Below, piece after piece: positions 26,434 to 34,554 of a stretch of 64,000 nt of DNA; position 1 is the stretch's first letter; the number at the start of each line of letters is the position of its first letter. The notes below the pieces were generated by a model. The model ran no database searches, was not told the origin of the DNA, and worked only from the letters and a program-made list of their open reading frames with translations. Both the position numbers and the translations under genes were made by a program. The DNA comes from Nocardioides mesophilus. GTDB taxonomy: Bacteria > Actinomycetota > Actinomycetes > Propionibacteriales > Nocardioidaceae. Location: positions 1,144,501 to 1,208,500 of the forward strand of contig NZ_CP060713.1 in NCBI RefSeq assembly GCF_014395785.1. Reading direction: 5' to 3'.

Positions 26434-27837
26434 ATGGAAACCGTTTCGGCGTATCTCAACGATCTCGGAGCGTCGGTCGCACTCCCGGTCCTGATCACCA
26501 TCTTCGCGATGGTGCTCGGTCAGAAGTTCGGCCGCGCACTGCGATCCGGTCTGCTCATCGGGGTCGGCTTCGTCGGCATCAACCTGGTCATCGGGCTGCT
26601 GTTCGGGTCGGTGAGCCCGGTGGCCGAGGCGCTCGCGGCTCGCTTCAACGTCGACCTCTCCATCGTCGACGTGGGGTGGCCCTCCAGTGCGGCCATCGCG
26701 TTCGGCTCCAGCATCGGGGCGATCATCATCCCGGTCTGCCTGGTGCTGAACGTGGTGCTGCTCCTGACCGGGCTGACCCGCACCTTCGACATCGACCTGT
26801 GGAACTACTGGCACTTCGCGCTGAGCGGGGCGCTGGTGGCCGCGATCACCGACAGCTTCTGGCTGGGCATCGTCGCGGCCGGCACGGCCATGGTGATCAC
26901 CCTGGCGCTGGCGGACTGGTCGGCGCCGCTGGTGCAGAAGTACTTCAACTTCCCCGACATCTCCTTCCCGCACGGGACCAGCGCGCCCTACGTGCTGTTC
27001 GCGCTGCCGCTGAACTGGCTCTTCGACCGGACCCCCGGCCTGCGCTCGCTCAAGGCCGACCCCGACTCGATCCAGCGTCGCTTCGGGATCTTCGGCGAGA
27101 CGCTCTTCCTGGGCTTCGGGATCGGCCTGCTGCTCGGCCTGTTCGGCTACGGCATCGACGACCCGCGTGCCGACTCGATCGCGATCCTCCAGCTCGCGGT
27201 CAGCATCGCCGCGATCATGGTGATCCTGCCCCGGATGGTCTCCATCCTCATGGAGGGCCTGATCCCGGTGTCCGAGGCGGCCCGTGAGTTCGTCCAGCGC
27301 CGGTTCCCCGGTCGCAAGTTCTACATCGGCCTGGACTCGGCGCTGGCCGTCGGGCAGCCCGCCGTCATCGCCACCTCGCTGCTGCTGGTGCCGCTGACCC
27401 TGGTCGCCGCGGTGGCGCTGGCACCGCTGGGCAACAAGGTGCTGCCGCTCGTCGACCTGGCCACCATCCCGTTCATCGTGGCGATCATGGTCCCGATCTT
27501 CGGCGGCAACATCATCCGTTCGGTCATCGGCGGCCTGATCGTCATCGGTGGCGGCCTGTTCATCGCGACCGGGGTCGCCGCGACGTTCACCAGCGTCGCG
27601 CTGGACTCCGGCTTCAAGGACACCCAGGGCGCCTCGCAGGTCTCCTCGCTGGTCGACGGCGCCAACCCGCTCACCGGGGCCCTCTTCGGGGCCGCGAAGC
27701 TCGGCTCCGTGGCGGTGGGCGTGGCTGCGGTGCTCTCCCTGGTCTTCGCCCTGGTCGTACGCCGGATCGTGATGGCGCGTGACCGGGCCGAGGCAGAGAC
27801 CGAGGCCGCCGGAGCGACGGCGGTGCAGACGGCGTGA
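26434..27837 (+). CDS. gatC: PTS galactitol-type IIC permease (GatC)
   Basis: 467-aa membrane permease of the PTS galactitol/ascorbate-related class with about 10-12 helices. ITIFAMVLGQKFGRALRSGLLIGVGFVGINLVIGLL at the N-terminus and FFNFPDISFPHGTSAPYVLFALPLNWLFDRTPG in the middle are GatC-like. ATG 26434 follows AAGGAGCG. It overlaps the following IIA gene (GTGA). It imports and, with IIB, phosphorylates a polyol. The presence of a second, glucitol-type PTS in the same block suggests two related substrates or one duplicated function. Confidence 0.92.
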   Translation: METVSAYLNDLGASVALPVLITIFAMVLGQKFGRALRSGLLIGVGFVGINLVIGLLFGSVSPVAEALAARFNVDLSIVDVGWPSSAAIAFGSSIGAIIIPVCLVLNVVLLLTGLTRTFDIDLWNYWHFALSGALVAAITDSFWLGIVAAGTAMVITLALADWSAPLVQKYFNFPDISFPHGTSAPYVLFALPLNWLFDRTPGLRSLKADPDSIQRRFGIFGETLFLGFGIGLLLGLFGYGIDDPRADSIAILQLAVSIAAIMVILPRMVSILMEGLIPVSEAAREFVQRRFPGRKFYIGLDSALAVGQPAVIATSLLLVPLTLVAAVALAPLGNKVLPLVDLATIPFIVAIMVPIFGGNIIRSVIGGLIVIGGGLFIATGVAATFTSVALDSGFKDTQGASQVSSLVDGANPLTGALFGAAKLGSVAVGVAAVLSLVFALVVRRIVMARDRAEAETEAAGATAVQTA

Positions 27838-28310
27838 GCGGTACCGACGCGACCACGCTCGTCTTCGCCGAGCAGCTCAGTCACGTCGGTCCGCCCGCCG
27901 GGTCCCGCGAGGAGCTGCTCCAGCTCCTCGCGGGGTCCGCCCTGGCGGCCGGCTACGTCCACGAGAGCTTCACCGAGGCGTTGCTGGAGCGGGAGCGGAG
28001 CTTCCCCACCGGGCTGCCGACACCGCTGCCGTCCGCGATACCGCACACCGACACCGTGCACGTGGTCCGGCCGGCCCTGGCCGCCGCGCTGCTCTCTGAC
28101 CCGGTCGGCTTCGCCGAGATGGGCGGCTCCGGCCGCGAGGTGGCGGCCGAGCTGGTGGTCCTGCTGCTCGTCGACGAGCCCGGTGCCCAGGTCGAGGTGC
28201 TCGGCCGGCTTTTGAAGGTGCTGCAGAAGGCGGACCTGCGCGCCCGGCTGGCCCACGTCACGACGCCGGCGGCGCTGGCCGAAACCCTGAACGCGGCGCT
28301 GGCGCAATGA
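27834..28310 (+). CDS. gatA: PTS IIA component, fructose/mannitol-galactitol type (GatA)
   Basis: 158-aa IIA domain protein of the PTS_IIA type 2 fold. The phospho-acceptor His is in TPLPSAIPHTDTVHVV (about residue 65), and EALLERERSFPTGLPT precedes it as in the family. It receives phosphate from HPr (not encoded here) and passes it to GatB. GTG 27834 overlaps the gatC stop. The gene order B-C-A differs from the E. coli gat order A-B-C. Confidence 0.9.
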   Translation: MSGTDATTLVFAEQLSHVGPPAGSREELLQLLAGSALAAGYVHESFTEALLERERSFPTGLPTPLPSAIPHTDTVHVVRPALAAALLSDPVGFAEMGGSGREVAAELVVLLLVDEPGAQVEVLGRLLKVLQKADLRARLAHVTTPAALAETLNAALAQ

Positions 28311-28369
28311 CCGCGATCCATGGCCCGGAGGTGCTTGACGTGACCTGGGTCACAGGGTTAGATGATCGA

Positions 28370-28378
28370 ACAAATGTG
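28370..28378. promoter_or_regulatory. Candidate SorC site upstream of sorC
   Basis: ACAAATGTG matches 8 of 9 bases of the core of the palindrome at 22773-22786. It lies just downstream of a weak promoter TTGACG (28335)-18 bp-TAGATG (28359), a position suited to repression. A second transcript from here through drl is likely. Confidence 0.35.
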
Positions 28379-28402
28379 ACTACTATACGCACAGAGGTGA
28401 AA

Positions 28403-29392
28403 ATGCCTGCTCCTCGAGATCCCAGCACCCTGCTGGCGGCAGCGCGCCTCTACTACCTGCAGAACCGGTCGCAGGCAGAGATCGCGCGGGAGCTCGGCAC
28501 CAGCCGCTCGAACGTCTCGCGGATGCTCACCGAGGCGCAGCGCCAGGGCATCGTGACGATCACCGTGCACGACCCGTCCGGGCGGGTGACCACGCTCGAG
28601 ACCGAGCTGCGGAACCGCTTCGGACTCACCGACGTCCGGGTCGCCCAGCGCGACGCGGCCGCCTCGGTCAAGGTCGAGGAGCAGGTCGGCGCCCAGGCGG
28701 CTGCGCTGCTCACCGAGCTGATCTCCGACTCGATGACCGTGGCGCTCTCCTGGGGCCACGCGCTGCAGGCGATGGTCTACGCGACCGAGGTCCAGCGCGA
28801 CTACAACATCCGGCTCACCCAGCTCGTCGGCGGGCTGTCCTCGATCAGCAACGAGATCAGCGGTGCCGAGCTGGTGCGCGAGCTCGCGACCCGGCTCGGC
28901 GCCGAGTACGTCTCCCTGCACGCGCCGGCCACCCTGGGCTCCGAGGTCGCCCGCGACGCCCTGCTCGCCGAGCCGTCGATCCTCGAGGCCCTCGACGTGG
29001 CGCGCTCCGCCGACCTCGCCTTCGTCGGCATCGGCACCCCGAGCCACGGCTCCTCCTCGGCGATCCTCAGCTCCATGCAGCTCTCGCCGCTCGAGGAGAA
29101 GGAGTTCTGGGCGACCGAGCCGGTGGGCGACCTCGCCGCCCGCTACTTCGACGTCCAGGGCCGCGAGGTGAAGGGCGCGGTCTCGGAGCGGATCCTCGCG
29201 ATCGATCTCGACGACCTCCGCAACATCCCCAACGTCGTCGGGGTCGCCTACGGGCGCGCCAAGACCCCCGGCGTGCTCGGCGCCCTGCGCGGCCGGCTCG
29301 TCGACTCCCTGGTGTGCGACGAGGCCCTCGCCCGGGCGCTGCTCAGCGAGTCGGCCACGAAGCCCGACCCCGACCGAAGGAGGACCTCATGA
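28403..29392 (+). CDS. SorC/DeoR-family sugar-phosphate-responsive regulator
   Basis: 329 aa. The N-terminal helix-turn-helix (YYLQNRSQAEIARELGTSRSNVSRML, about residues 15-42) is followed by a SorC C-terminal effector domain of the sugar-isomerase fold (about 60-320). GLSSISNEISGAELVRELA and the Gly-rich FVGIGTPSHGSSS loop fit phosphosugar binding. ATG 28403 is 6 nt after AGAGG. SorC proteins switch on or off polyol operons in response to the phosphorylated substrate; here that would be the PTS product. It sits mid-block, and it overlaps gutM by ATGA. Confidence 0.92.
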   Translation: MPAPRDPSTLLAAARLYYLQNRSQAEIARELGTSRSNVSRMLTEAQRQGIVTITVHDPSGRVTTLETELRNRFGLTDVRVAQRDAAASVKVEEQVGAQAAALLTELISDSMTVALSWGHALQAMVYATEVQRDYNIRLTQLVGGLSSISNEISGAELVRELATRLGAEYVSLHAPATLGSEVARDALLAEPSILEALDVARSADLAFVGIGTPSHGSSSAILSSMQLSPLEEKEFWATEPVGDLAARYFDVQGREVKGAVSERILAIDLDDLRNIPNVVGVAYGRAKTPGVLGALRGRLVDSLVCDEALARALLSESATKPDPDRRRTS

Positions 29393-29775
29393 CCGCCGCG
29401 ATCCTGCTCGCCGCCGTCGTCGCCGGCTGGCTGCTGCAGCTCTACCTCACCTACCAGCAGAGCATGGCGTTCAACCGCTCGGTCACGGCGCTGCGCAAGG
29501 ACGGCACGGTCAGCGTCGGGGTGGCCGGTCGCCGCTACCGGGGGGGCCGCGCCTTCGTCGCCATCGCCGTCGACGAGCGCGGCCTCGTGCGCAACGCGAT
29601 CACGCTGCGCGGATTCACCACCTTCGCGCGCAGCCGTCCGCTTCCCCAGCTGTTCGACCTCAAGGTGAGCCACGTCCTCGGCGACCGTCCGATCGACGCC
29701 CTCACCCACCAACAGAGGGAGGCCGCCCGACAGGCCGCCACCCTCCTCCGGAACCCCAGCGCCGCACCCGCCTGA
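29389..29775 (+). CDS. gutM: Glucitol operon activator GutM-like
   Basis: 128-aa protein with a single N-terminal membrane helix (AAILLAAVVAGWLLQLYLTYQQ) and a soluble GutM domain (MAFNRSVTALRKDGTVSVG ... GGRAFVAIAVDERGLVRNA). GutM accompanies glucitol-type PTS operons and is described as an activator in enteric bacteria. The membrane helix suggests it senses at the membrane or assists the permease. ATG 29389 follows AAGGAGG and overlaps the sorC stop. Confidence 0.87.
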   Translation: MTAAILLAAVVAGWLLQLYLTYQQSMAFNRSVTALRKDGTVSVGVAGRRYRGGRAFVAIAVDERGLVRNAITLRGFTTFARSRPLPQLFDLKVSHVLGDRPIDALTHQQREAARQAATLLRNPSAAPA

Positions 29776-29908
29776 GGAGCACAGAACGGCGCCGGCCGCG
29801 GGAGGCACCCCACAGCCGACGCCACCACCGAGGGAGACCTCGACCCGCCCACTGATGCGCCCTGCATCACCACGGCCAGCCATCTGGCCCGCTCGATGAG
29901 GAGTAATC

Positions 29909-30535
29909 ATGCCACTGCTCGAAATGGCAGCGAACCTGGTGTTCGCCGCCGAAGCCCCCACCCTGGAGGACCCGAGCGGGTTCTTCGGCGTCCTGGCCAA
30001 CGCCGCCGAGTGGTTCATCGGCCTGTTCCAGGCCGGAGGCGAGGTGTTCCTGGGACTGGTCACCGGGATCATCCCGCTGCTGGTCGTCCTGCTCACCGCG
30101 GTCAACGCGCTGATCCGGCTGATCGGCCCCGAGAAGATCGACAAGCTCGGCGAGTACGCCGCCCGCCCCGGTCTGGTCTGGTACCCGGTCCGCTACCTGG
30201 TCCTTCCCGTGCTGTCGGTCTTCTTCCTGACCAACCCGATGGCCTACACCATGGGCCGGTTCCTGCCCGAGCGCTACAAGCCGGCCTTCTACGACTCCGC
30301 GGTGAGCTTCGTGCACCCGATCACCGGCCTGTTCCCGCACGCCAACCCCGGTGAGCTGTTCGTCTACCTCGGCATCGCCGCCGGCATCACCACCCTCGGG
30401 GGCAACCTCGGCGACCTCGCGATCCGCTACCTGCTGGTCGGCATGGTCGTCATCCTCATCCGCGGCATCGTCACCGAGTTCATCACCGCCCGGATGATGG
30501 CCCGCCGCACCGTCACCGAAGGAGCCTCGGCATGA
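29909..30535 (+). CDS. srlA: PTS glucitol-type IIC component (SrlA)
   Basis: 208-aa membrane subunit. The glucitol IIC pattern is clear: AEWFIGLFQAGGEVFLGLVTGIIPLLVVLLTAVNALIRLIG at the N-terminus, then VRYLVLPVLSVFFLTNPMAYTMGRFLPERYKPAFYDS. About five helices. ATG 29909 follows GAGGAGT by 5 nt. A 133-nt gap with no gene separates it from gutM. It forms the translocation channel together with the SrlE C-terminal-type gene that follows and overlaps it (ATGA). Confidence 0.93.
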   Translation: MPLLEMAANLVFAAEAPTLEDPSGFFGVLANAAEWFIGLFQAGGEVFLGLVTGIIPLLVVLLTAVNALIRLIGPEKIDKLGEYAARPGLVWYPVRYLVLPVLSVFFLTNPMAYTMGRFLPERYKPAFYDSAVSFVHPITGLFPHANPGELFVYLGIAAGITTLGGNLGDLAIRYLLVGMVVILIRGIVTEFITARMMARRTVTEGASA

Positions 30536-31116
30536 GCACCGCCACCACCACCCGGAAGCCCTCCGGATTCGACAGCTTCAACAACCTGCTGGTCAAGATC
30601 GGCCGCACCGTCGGCGGCGTCGTCGGCACGCTCTACCAGTCCGGCCGCGACGCGATCGACACGATCATCCGCAACATCCTCCCATTCATGGCCTTCATCG
30701 CGGTGCTCATCGGCATCATCAACGAGACCGGCATCGGCAACTGGCTCGCCAACCTGGTGGCCCCGCTGGCCTCCAGCCTGATCGGGCTGCTCGCGATCAG
30801 CGTCTTCTGCGCGATCCCGATCCTCTCGCCGGTGCTCGGCCCCGGCGCGGTCATCGCCCAGGTGGTCGGCGTGCTGCTCGGCACCCGGATCGGCGCCGGC
30901 GACATCCCCCCGCAGTACGCCCTGCCCGCCCTGTTCGCGATCAACCCCCAGGTCGGCTGCGACTTCATCCCGGTCGGCCTGGCCCTCGGCGAGGCGGAGC
31001 CGGAGACCGTCGAGGTCGGCGTACCGGCGGTGCTGATCTCGCGGTTGATCACCGGTCCGCTCTCGGTGGTCATCGCGTACTTCGCGAGCTTCGGGCTCTA
31101 CAGCTCCAACAGCTGA
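30532..31116 (+). CDS. PTS glucitol-type IIC' component (C-terminal half of SrlE as a separate gene)
   Basis: 194 aa, corresponding to the membrane C-terminal domain that in E. coli follows the IIB domain inside SrlE. NILPFMAFIAVLIGIINETGIGNWLANLVAPLASSLIGL and the conserved PILSPVLGPGAVIAQVVGVLLG and INPQVGCDFIPVGLALGEAEPETVEVG are the diagnostic blocks. Here the IIB domain is a separate gene placed after it, so SrlE is split and its parts are in reversed order. The start ATG overlaps the srlA stop. It is followed by 88 nt of non-coding sequence. Confidence 0.9.
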   Translation: MSTATTTRKPSGFDSFNNLLVKIGRTVGGVVGTLYQSGRDAIDTIIRNILPFMAFIAVLIGIINETGIGNWLANLVAPLASSLIGLLAISVFCAIPILSPVLGPGAVIAQVVGVLLGTRIGAGDIPPQYALPALFAINPQVGCDFIPVGLALGEAEPETVEVGVPAVLISRLITGPLSVVIAYFASFGLYSSNS

Positions 31117-31204
31117 TCCGTCCTCCGGCGGCAGCGACACCGAGGCGCTGCACGGCGTCCCGCAGACCAACTGACAGACCAACCTGACAGATCAGGAGAA
31201 GACC

Positions 31205-31576
31205 ATGAGCGACTACAAGTCGGTCCGGGTGACCCGCGGCCGTGGAGGCTGGGGCGGTCCGCTGACGATCACCCCCACCCCCGACAAGCCGTTGATCTAC
31301 TCGGTCACCGGTGGCGGCATCCACCCGGTGGCGGCACGGATCGCCGAGCTCACCGGAGGCGAGGCCTTCGACGGCTTCAAGAGCTCGGCGCCCTTCGACA
31401 AGATCGCCGTGGCGGTCATCGACTGCGGCGGCACCGCCCGCGTCGGGGTCTACCCGATGAAGAAGGTGCTCACCGTCGACATCCACGCCACCTCGCCCGC
31501 CGGGCCGTTGGCCAACTTCATCACCGAGGAGCTCTTCGTCTCCGGAGTGAAGCCCGACGACGTGGAGGAGGTGTGA
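31205..31576 (+). CDS. PTS glucitol-type IIB component (N-terminal domain of SrlE as a separate gene)
   Basis: 123 aa matching the SrlE N-terminal domain: VTRGRGGWGGPLTITPTPDK at the start, the phospho-Cys in AVAVIDCGGTARVGVYP (Cys 78), and a C-terminus ITEELFVSGVKPDDVEEV. It passes phosphate from SrlB to the polyol. In enteric bacteria this domain is fused N-terminal to the permease half; here it is a stand-alone gene downstream of that half. It overlaps the IIA gene by GTGA. The ribosome site AGGAGAAG precedes ATG 31205. Confidence 0.92.
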   Translation: MSDYKSVRVTRGRGGWGGPLTITPTPDKPLIYSVTGGGIHPVAARIAELTGGEAFDGFKSSAPFDKIAVAVIDCGGTARVGVYPMKKVLTVDIHATSPAGPLANFITEELFVSGVKPDDVEEV

Positions 31577-32004
31577 GCGGCATCGCGGCGGCGACGCGGG
31601 TGGTCTACGAGTCCACGGTCACCGCGGTGGGCGGCCAGGTCGAGGCCTTCCTCGACCACGGCCTGCTCATCTTCTTCGGGGAGGAGTCGCCGGCCGAGCT
31701 GCACGACATGTCGGTGCGGCACCGGCCCACCGTCCGCGAGGAGGGACCGCGTCCGGGCGACGTGATCGTACTCGGCACCCAGGAGCTCGAGGTCCTCGCC
31801 GTCGGAGAGGTGGTGGCCGACAACCTGCTCAACCTCGGCCACCTCGACCTCAAGGCCGACGGCGGCACCGAGGCGCGGCTGCCCGGTGACGTGTGCGTCG
31901 CGGTGCAGCCGCTGCCGCTGCTGCACGCCGGGGACGTCTTCCGGATCGTCCGCGGCGGTGTCGCGGCCGGTCCGGCGGCCGGTACGGCGGGGGTGGCCTC
32001 ATGA
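31573..32004 (+). CDS. srlB: PTS glucitol-type IIA component (SrlB)
   Basis: 143-aa IIA-Gut protein. Family features are FLDHGLLIFFGEESPAELHDMSVRHRP (His-containing acceptor region), GDVIVLGTQELEVLAVGEVVADNLLNLGHLDLKADG and the terminal VAVQPLPLLHAGDVF. It accepts phosphate from HPr and hands it to the IIB at 31205. GTG 31573 overlaps the IIB stop, and its own stop overlaps the next ATG, so IIB-IIA-drl are translationally coupled. Confidence 0.92.
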   Translation: MSGIAAATRVVYESTVTAVGGQVEAFLDHGLLIFFGEESPAELHDMSVRHRPTVREEGPRPGDVIVLGTQELEVLAVGEVVADNLLNLGHLDLKADGGTEARLPGDVCVAVQPLPLLHAGDVFRIVRGGVAAGPAAGTAGVAS

Positions 32005-33323
32005 GCTACCGCAAGCGGCTCGAGGCCCGTGAGGCCGAGATCGGGCGACCGCTGCGGGTCGGGCTGGTCGGCGCCGGGCAGATGGGTCGCGGCTTCGCGG
32101 CCCAGCTGCTCCGGATGCCGGGCATCTCGCTGTCGGCGGTGCTCGACGTCCAGCGCGAGCGGGCCGAGGAGGCGCTGACCCAGGCCGGCATCACCCCCTC
32201 GGACGCCCGCACCACCGACGCCGCGGTCCGCGCGATCGAGAACGGCGGGTCGGTCGCGCTCGGCGGCATCGACGAGCTCGGGGCCCTCCCCCTCGACGTC
32301 ATCGTGGAGGCGACCGGCGTACCCGACGTCGGCGCCCGGGTGGCGCTGGAGTCACTGCTGTCCGGCAAGGGCATCGCGACGCTCAACGTCGAGTCGGACG
32401 TGACCATCGGCGCGCTGATGGCGAGCGTGGCGGACAAGGCCGGCGCGGTCTACTCGGTGTGCCGGGGCGACGAGCCGGTGGAGACGAAGATCCTCGTCGA
32501 CTACGCCCGCGACCTCTCCTTCGACGTCGTCTGCGCCGGCAAGGGCAAGAACAACCCGCTCGACGTCTACGCGACTCCCGAGTCGCTCGCCGAGCGCGCC
32601 CGCACCAAGCAGATGAACCCGAAGATGCTGTGCAGCTTCGTCGACGGCTCCAAGGCGATGATCGAGATGGCCGCGCTGGCCAACACGACCGGTCTCGGCG
32701 TCAGCACGCGGGGCATGCACGGGCCGCCGTCCTCGGTCCCCGAGCTGCACAGGACGTTCGCCCTCAAGGCGGACGGCGGGGTGCTGGAGAAGGCCGGCGT
32801 GGTCGACTACTGCACCGGTCCGGTCGCCCCGGGGGTCTTCGTGGTGGTCCGCACCGAGGACCCCTACGTCAACCACGAGATGACCTACCTGCAGATGGGG
32901 GACGGGCCGTACTTCTCGCTCTACCGTCCCTACCACCTGGCCAGCATCGAGGCTCCGCTGACGGTCTGCGAGATGGTGCTCGACAACCGGCCCTCGCTGG
33001 TCGCCGAGCACTGGACCGCCGAGGTGGGCGCGGTCGCCAAGCGCCAGCTGCGGGCCGGCGAGAAGATCGACGGGGTCGGTGGCTCGATGGTGCGCGGCCT
33101 CATCGACGACTCCGCCGACTTCGCCCGCGACGGCGCGGTGCCGTTGGGCGTGCTCGCCGGGGCGACCCTGCGGCACGACATCGCGGTGGACCACCTGCTC
33201 ACCTACGACGACGTGGAGCTCGACGAGAGCTCGATGATCGTCCGGCTCCGACGGCTGCAGGACGCCATGGTCGAGTCGGGGATGCCCTCCCTGGACGACC
33301 TGGCGGAGCTCGTCCGCGGCTGA
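32001..33323 (+). CDS. NAD(P)-dependent SAF-domain oxidoreductase of the DRL (DXR-II) family
   Basis: 440 aa. An N-terminal homoserine-dehydrogenase-like Rossmann domain (VGLVGAGQMGRGFAAQLL) is followed by DVIVEATGVPDVGARVALE, LNVESDVTIGALM, CAGKGKNNPLDVYATPESL, CSFVDGSKAMIEMAALANTTGL, STRGMHGPPS and GDGPYFSLYRPYHLASIEAPLTV. A C-terminal SAF domain follows. These blocks match the family containing Brucella DRL, shown to convert 1-deoxy-D-xylulose 5-phosphate to methylerythritol phosphate. ATG 32001 overlaps srlB (ATGA), so its substrate is probably the PTS product. Running backwards it would turn MEP into DXP. It may instead oxidise another branched or deoxy polyol phosphate. Confidence 0.85.
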   Translation: MSYRKRLEAREAEIGRPLRVGLVGAGQMGRGFAAQLLRMPGISLSAVLDVQRERAEEALTQAGITPSDARTTDAAVRAIENGGSVALGGIDELGALPLDVIVEATGVPDVGARVALESLLSGKGIATLNVESDVTIGALMASVADKAGAVYSVCRGDEPVETKILVDYARDLSFDVVCAGKGKNNPLDVYATPESLAERARTKQMNPKMLCSFVDGSKAMIEMAALANTTGLGVSTRGMHGPPSSVPELHRTFALKADGGVLEKAGVVDYCTGPVAPGVFVVVRTEDPYVNHEMTYLQMGDGPYFSLYRPYHLASIEAPLTVCEMVLDNRPSLVAEHWTAEVGAVAKRQLRAGEKIDGVGGSMVRGLIDDSADFARDGAVPLGVLAGATLRHDIAVDHLLTYDDVELDESSMIVRLRRLQDAMVESGMPSLDDLAELVRG

Positions 33324-33380
33324 TGCTCCTGCCGAACGCTCCGGCCCCGGGTGGACCCCTGCGTCCCCGGGGCCGGACGC

Positions 33381-33386
33381 TAGGCT
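33381..33386 (+). promoter_or_regulatory. -10 box of ispD (TAGGCT)
   Basis: TAGGCT ends 6 nt before GTG 33393, so ispD probably has its own leaderless promoter and does not depend on the polyol operon, which ends 69 nt upstream. Confidence 0.5.
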
Positions 33387-33392
33387 CGACCG

Positions 33393-34241
33393 GTGCCCGG
33401 CTCCCCCTCCCCGCGACCCCAGCGGTCACCGAGCGGGCAGCACGCGGCGGAGCTGGCTGCCGGCCGAGCGAGGGCGCCGCGCGCGGCGCTGGTGCTGCTC
33501 GCCGCCGGCGAGGGCCGGCGGGTGGGGCACGACACCAACAAGGTGCTGCTGCCGCTCTCGGGTCGCCGGGTGTTCACCTGGGCGGTCCGGTGGGCGACCT
33601 CGCTGCCGCAGATCGACCACGTGGTCCTGGTGATCCGCGAGGGCGACCAGCGGACGGTTCAGGCGACGCTGGCCCGCGAGCTGCCCGGCCAGGCCGTCAC
33701 CGTGGTGACCGGCGGCTCCTCGCGCCACGAGTCGGAGTGGAAGGCGCTGTGCTCACTGCGCCCGCTGATCGAGGCCGGACAGACCGACGTGGTGGTGATC
33801 CACGACGCCGCCCGGCCGCTCGCCTCGGCGGCGCTCTTCCACGACGTGATCGAGGCCGCGGACCGGTTCGGAGGTGCGCTGCCGGTGACTGACCAGCCCG
33901 CCCTGACCCGCATCCAGGCCGGCTCCCCGCCGGTGCAGGAGCGGACCGTCGCGGTGCAGACCCCTCAGGCCTTCCGGGCCGAGCCGCTGCTGGCGGCGTA
34001 CACCTCCGCGGAGGCCGAGGGCTTCGTCGGCACCGACACGGCCAGCTGCGTGGAGCGCTACACCGACCTGCCCGTGCGCTGCGTCGGCGGGGACGCGCGC
34101 AACGTGAAGATCACCTTCCCCGAGGACCTGTTCCTCGCCGAGCGGCTGCTCGCCAAGGCACACTGGGACCTCTCGGCGGACGCGACCCTCGGCCTTCTCG
34201 ACGTACGACGTCGCCGCCCGCCGGCCGGGGAGGGCCGATGA
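33393..34241 (+). CDS. ispD: 2-C-methyl-D-erythritol 4-phosphate cytidylyltransferase (intact IspD)
   Basis: 282 aa with an extra about 30-residue Pro/Arg/Ala-rich N-terminus. All IspD blocks are present: VLLAAGEGRRVGHDTNKVLLPL (CTP loop with Lys), VVTGGSSRHESEWKAL, VVVIHDAARPL, TVAVQTPQAFR, GFVGTDTASCVE and ARNVKITFPEDLFLAE. It joins CTP and MEP to CDP-methylerythritol. A related cytidylyltransferase (TarI-like) is possible but the residues favour IspD. It lies directly after the DRL gene, so the two could act on the same metabolite, but it has its own -10 box. It is the only one of three IspD-like genes here that keeps its catalytic motifs. Confidence 0.85.
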   Translation: MPGSPSPRPQRSPSGQHAAELAAGRARAPRAALVLLAAGEGRRVGHDTNKVLLPLSGRRVFTWAVRWATSLPQIDHVVLVIREGDQRTVQATLARELPGQAVTVVTGGSSRHESEWKALCSLRPLIEAGQTDVVVIHDAARPLASAALFHDVIEAADRFGGALPVTDQPALTRIQAGSPPVQERTVAVQTPQAFRAEPLLAAYTSAEAEGFVGTDTASCVERYTDLPVRCVGGDARNVKITFPEDLFLAERLLAKAHWDLSADATLGLLDVRRRRPPAGEGR

Positions 34242-34546
34242 GCATCGAGCGTGCCGACCTGCAGTGCGACCGCTGCGACCTGGTCACCGAGCACGAGCTG
34301 CACTACGCCGGCCGGTTGCTGGAGTCGGTGCGCTGCACCCGCTGCGGTCACCACATCGGGCTGACCCAGCGGGCCCTGGTGCCGGCGTACCTCCACGACC
34401 TCGAGCACCGGGTGGCCAGCAAGCCGCAGCGGCTCTACCAGCGCGCCGCTCGCGACCCGCGCGGGTTCCTCACCGCGCTGCCCGGGGCGATCCTGCGCCA
34501 GCCGGGGAAGTTCGCCCGCGAGTTCTGGTCGCTGCTGCGCCGCTGA
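34238..34546 (+). CDS. Small protein with a four-Cys zinc ribbon
   Basis: 102 aa. CDRC (residues 10-13) and CTRCGHH (33-36) form a likely Zn ribbon, and the rest is Arg/Leu-rich and helical. ATG 34238 overlaps the ispD stop, so it is co-translated. Family not recognised and no function can be assigned. It is convergent with the next IspD-like gene, with 8 nt between stops. Confidence 0.75.
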   Translation: MSIERADLQCDRCDLVTEHELHYAGRLLESVRCTRCGHHIGLTQRALVPAYLHDLEHRVASKPQRLYQRAARDPRGFLTALPGAILRQPGKFAREFWSLLRR

Positions 34547-34554
34547 GGGCGCGG

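Noticed and set aside
29776-29908. Extra promoter or small gene between gutM and srlA
   Set aside because: The 133 bases hold no clear -10/-35 pair or ACAWATGTG motif and no convincing short frame; only the srlA ribosome site is clear.
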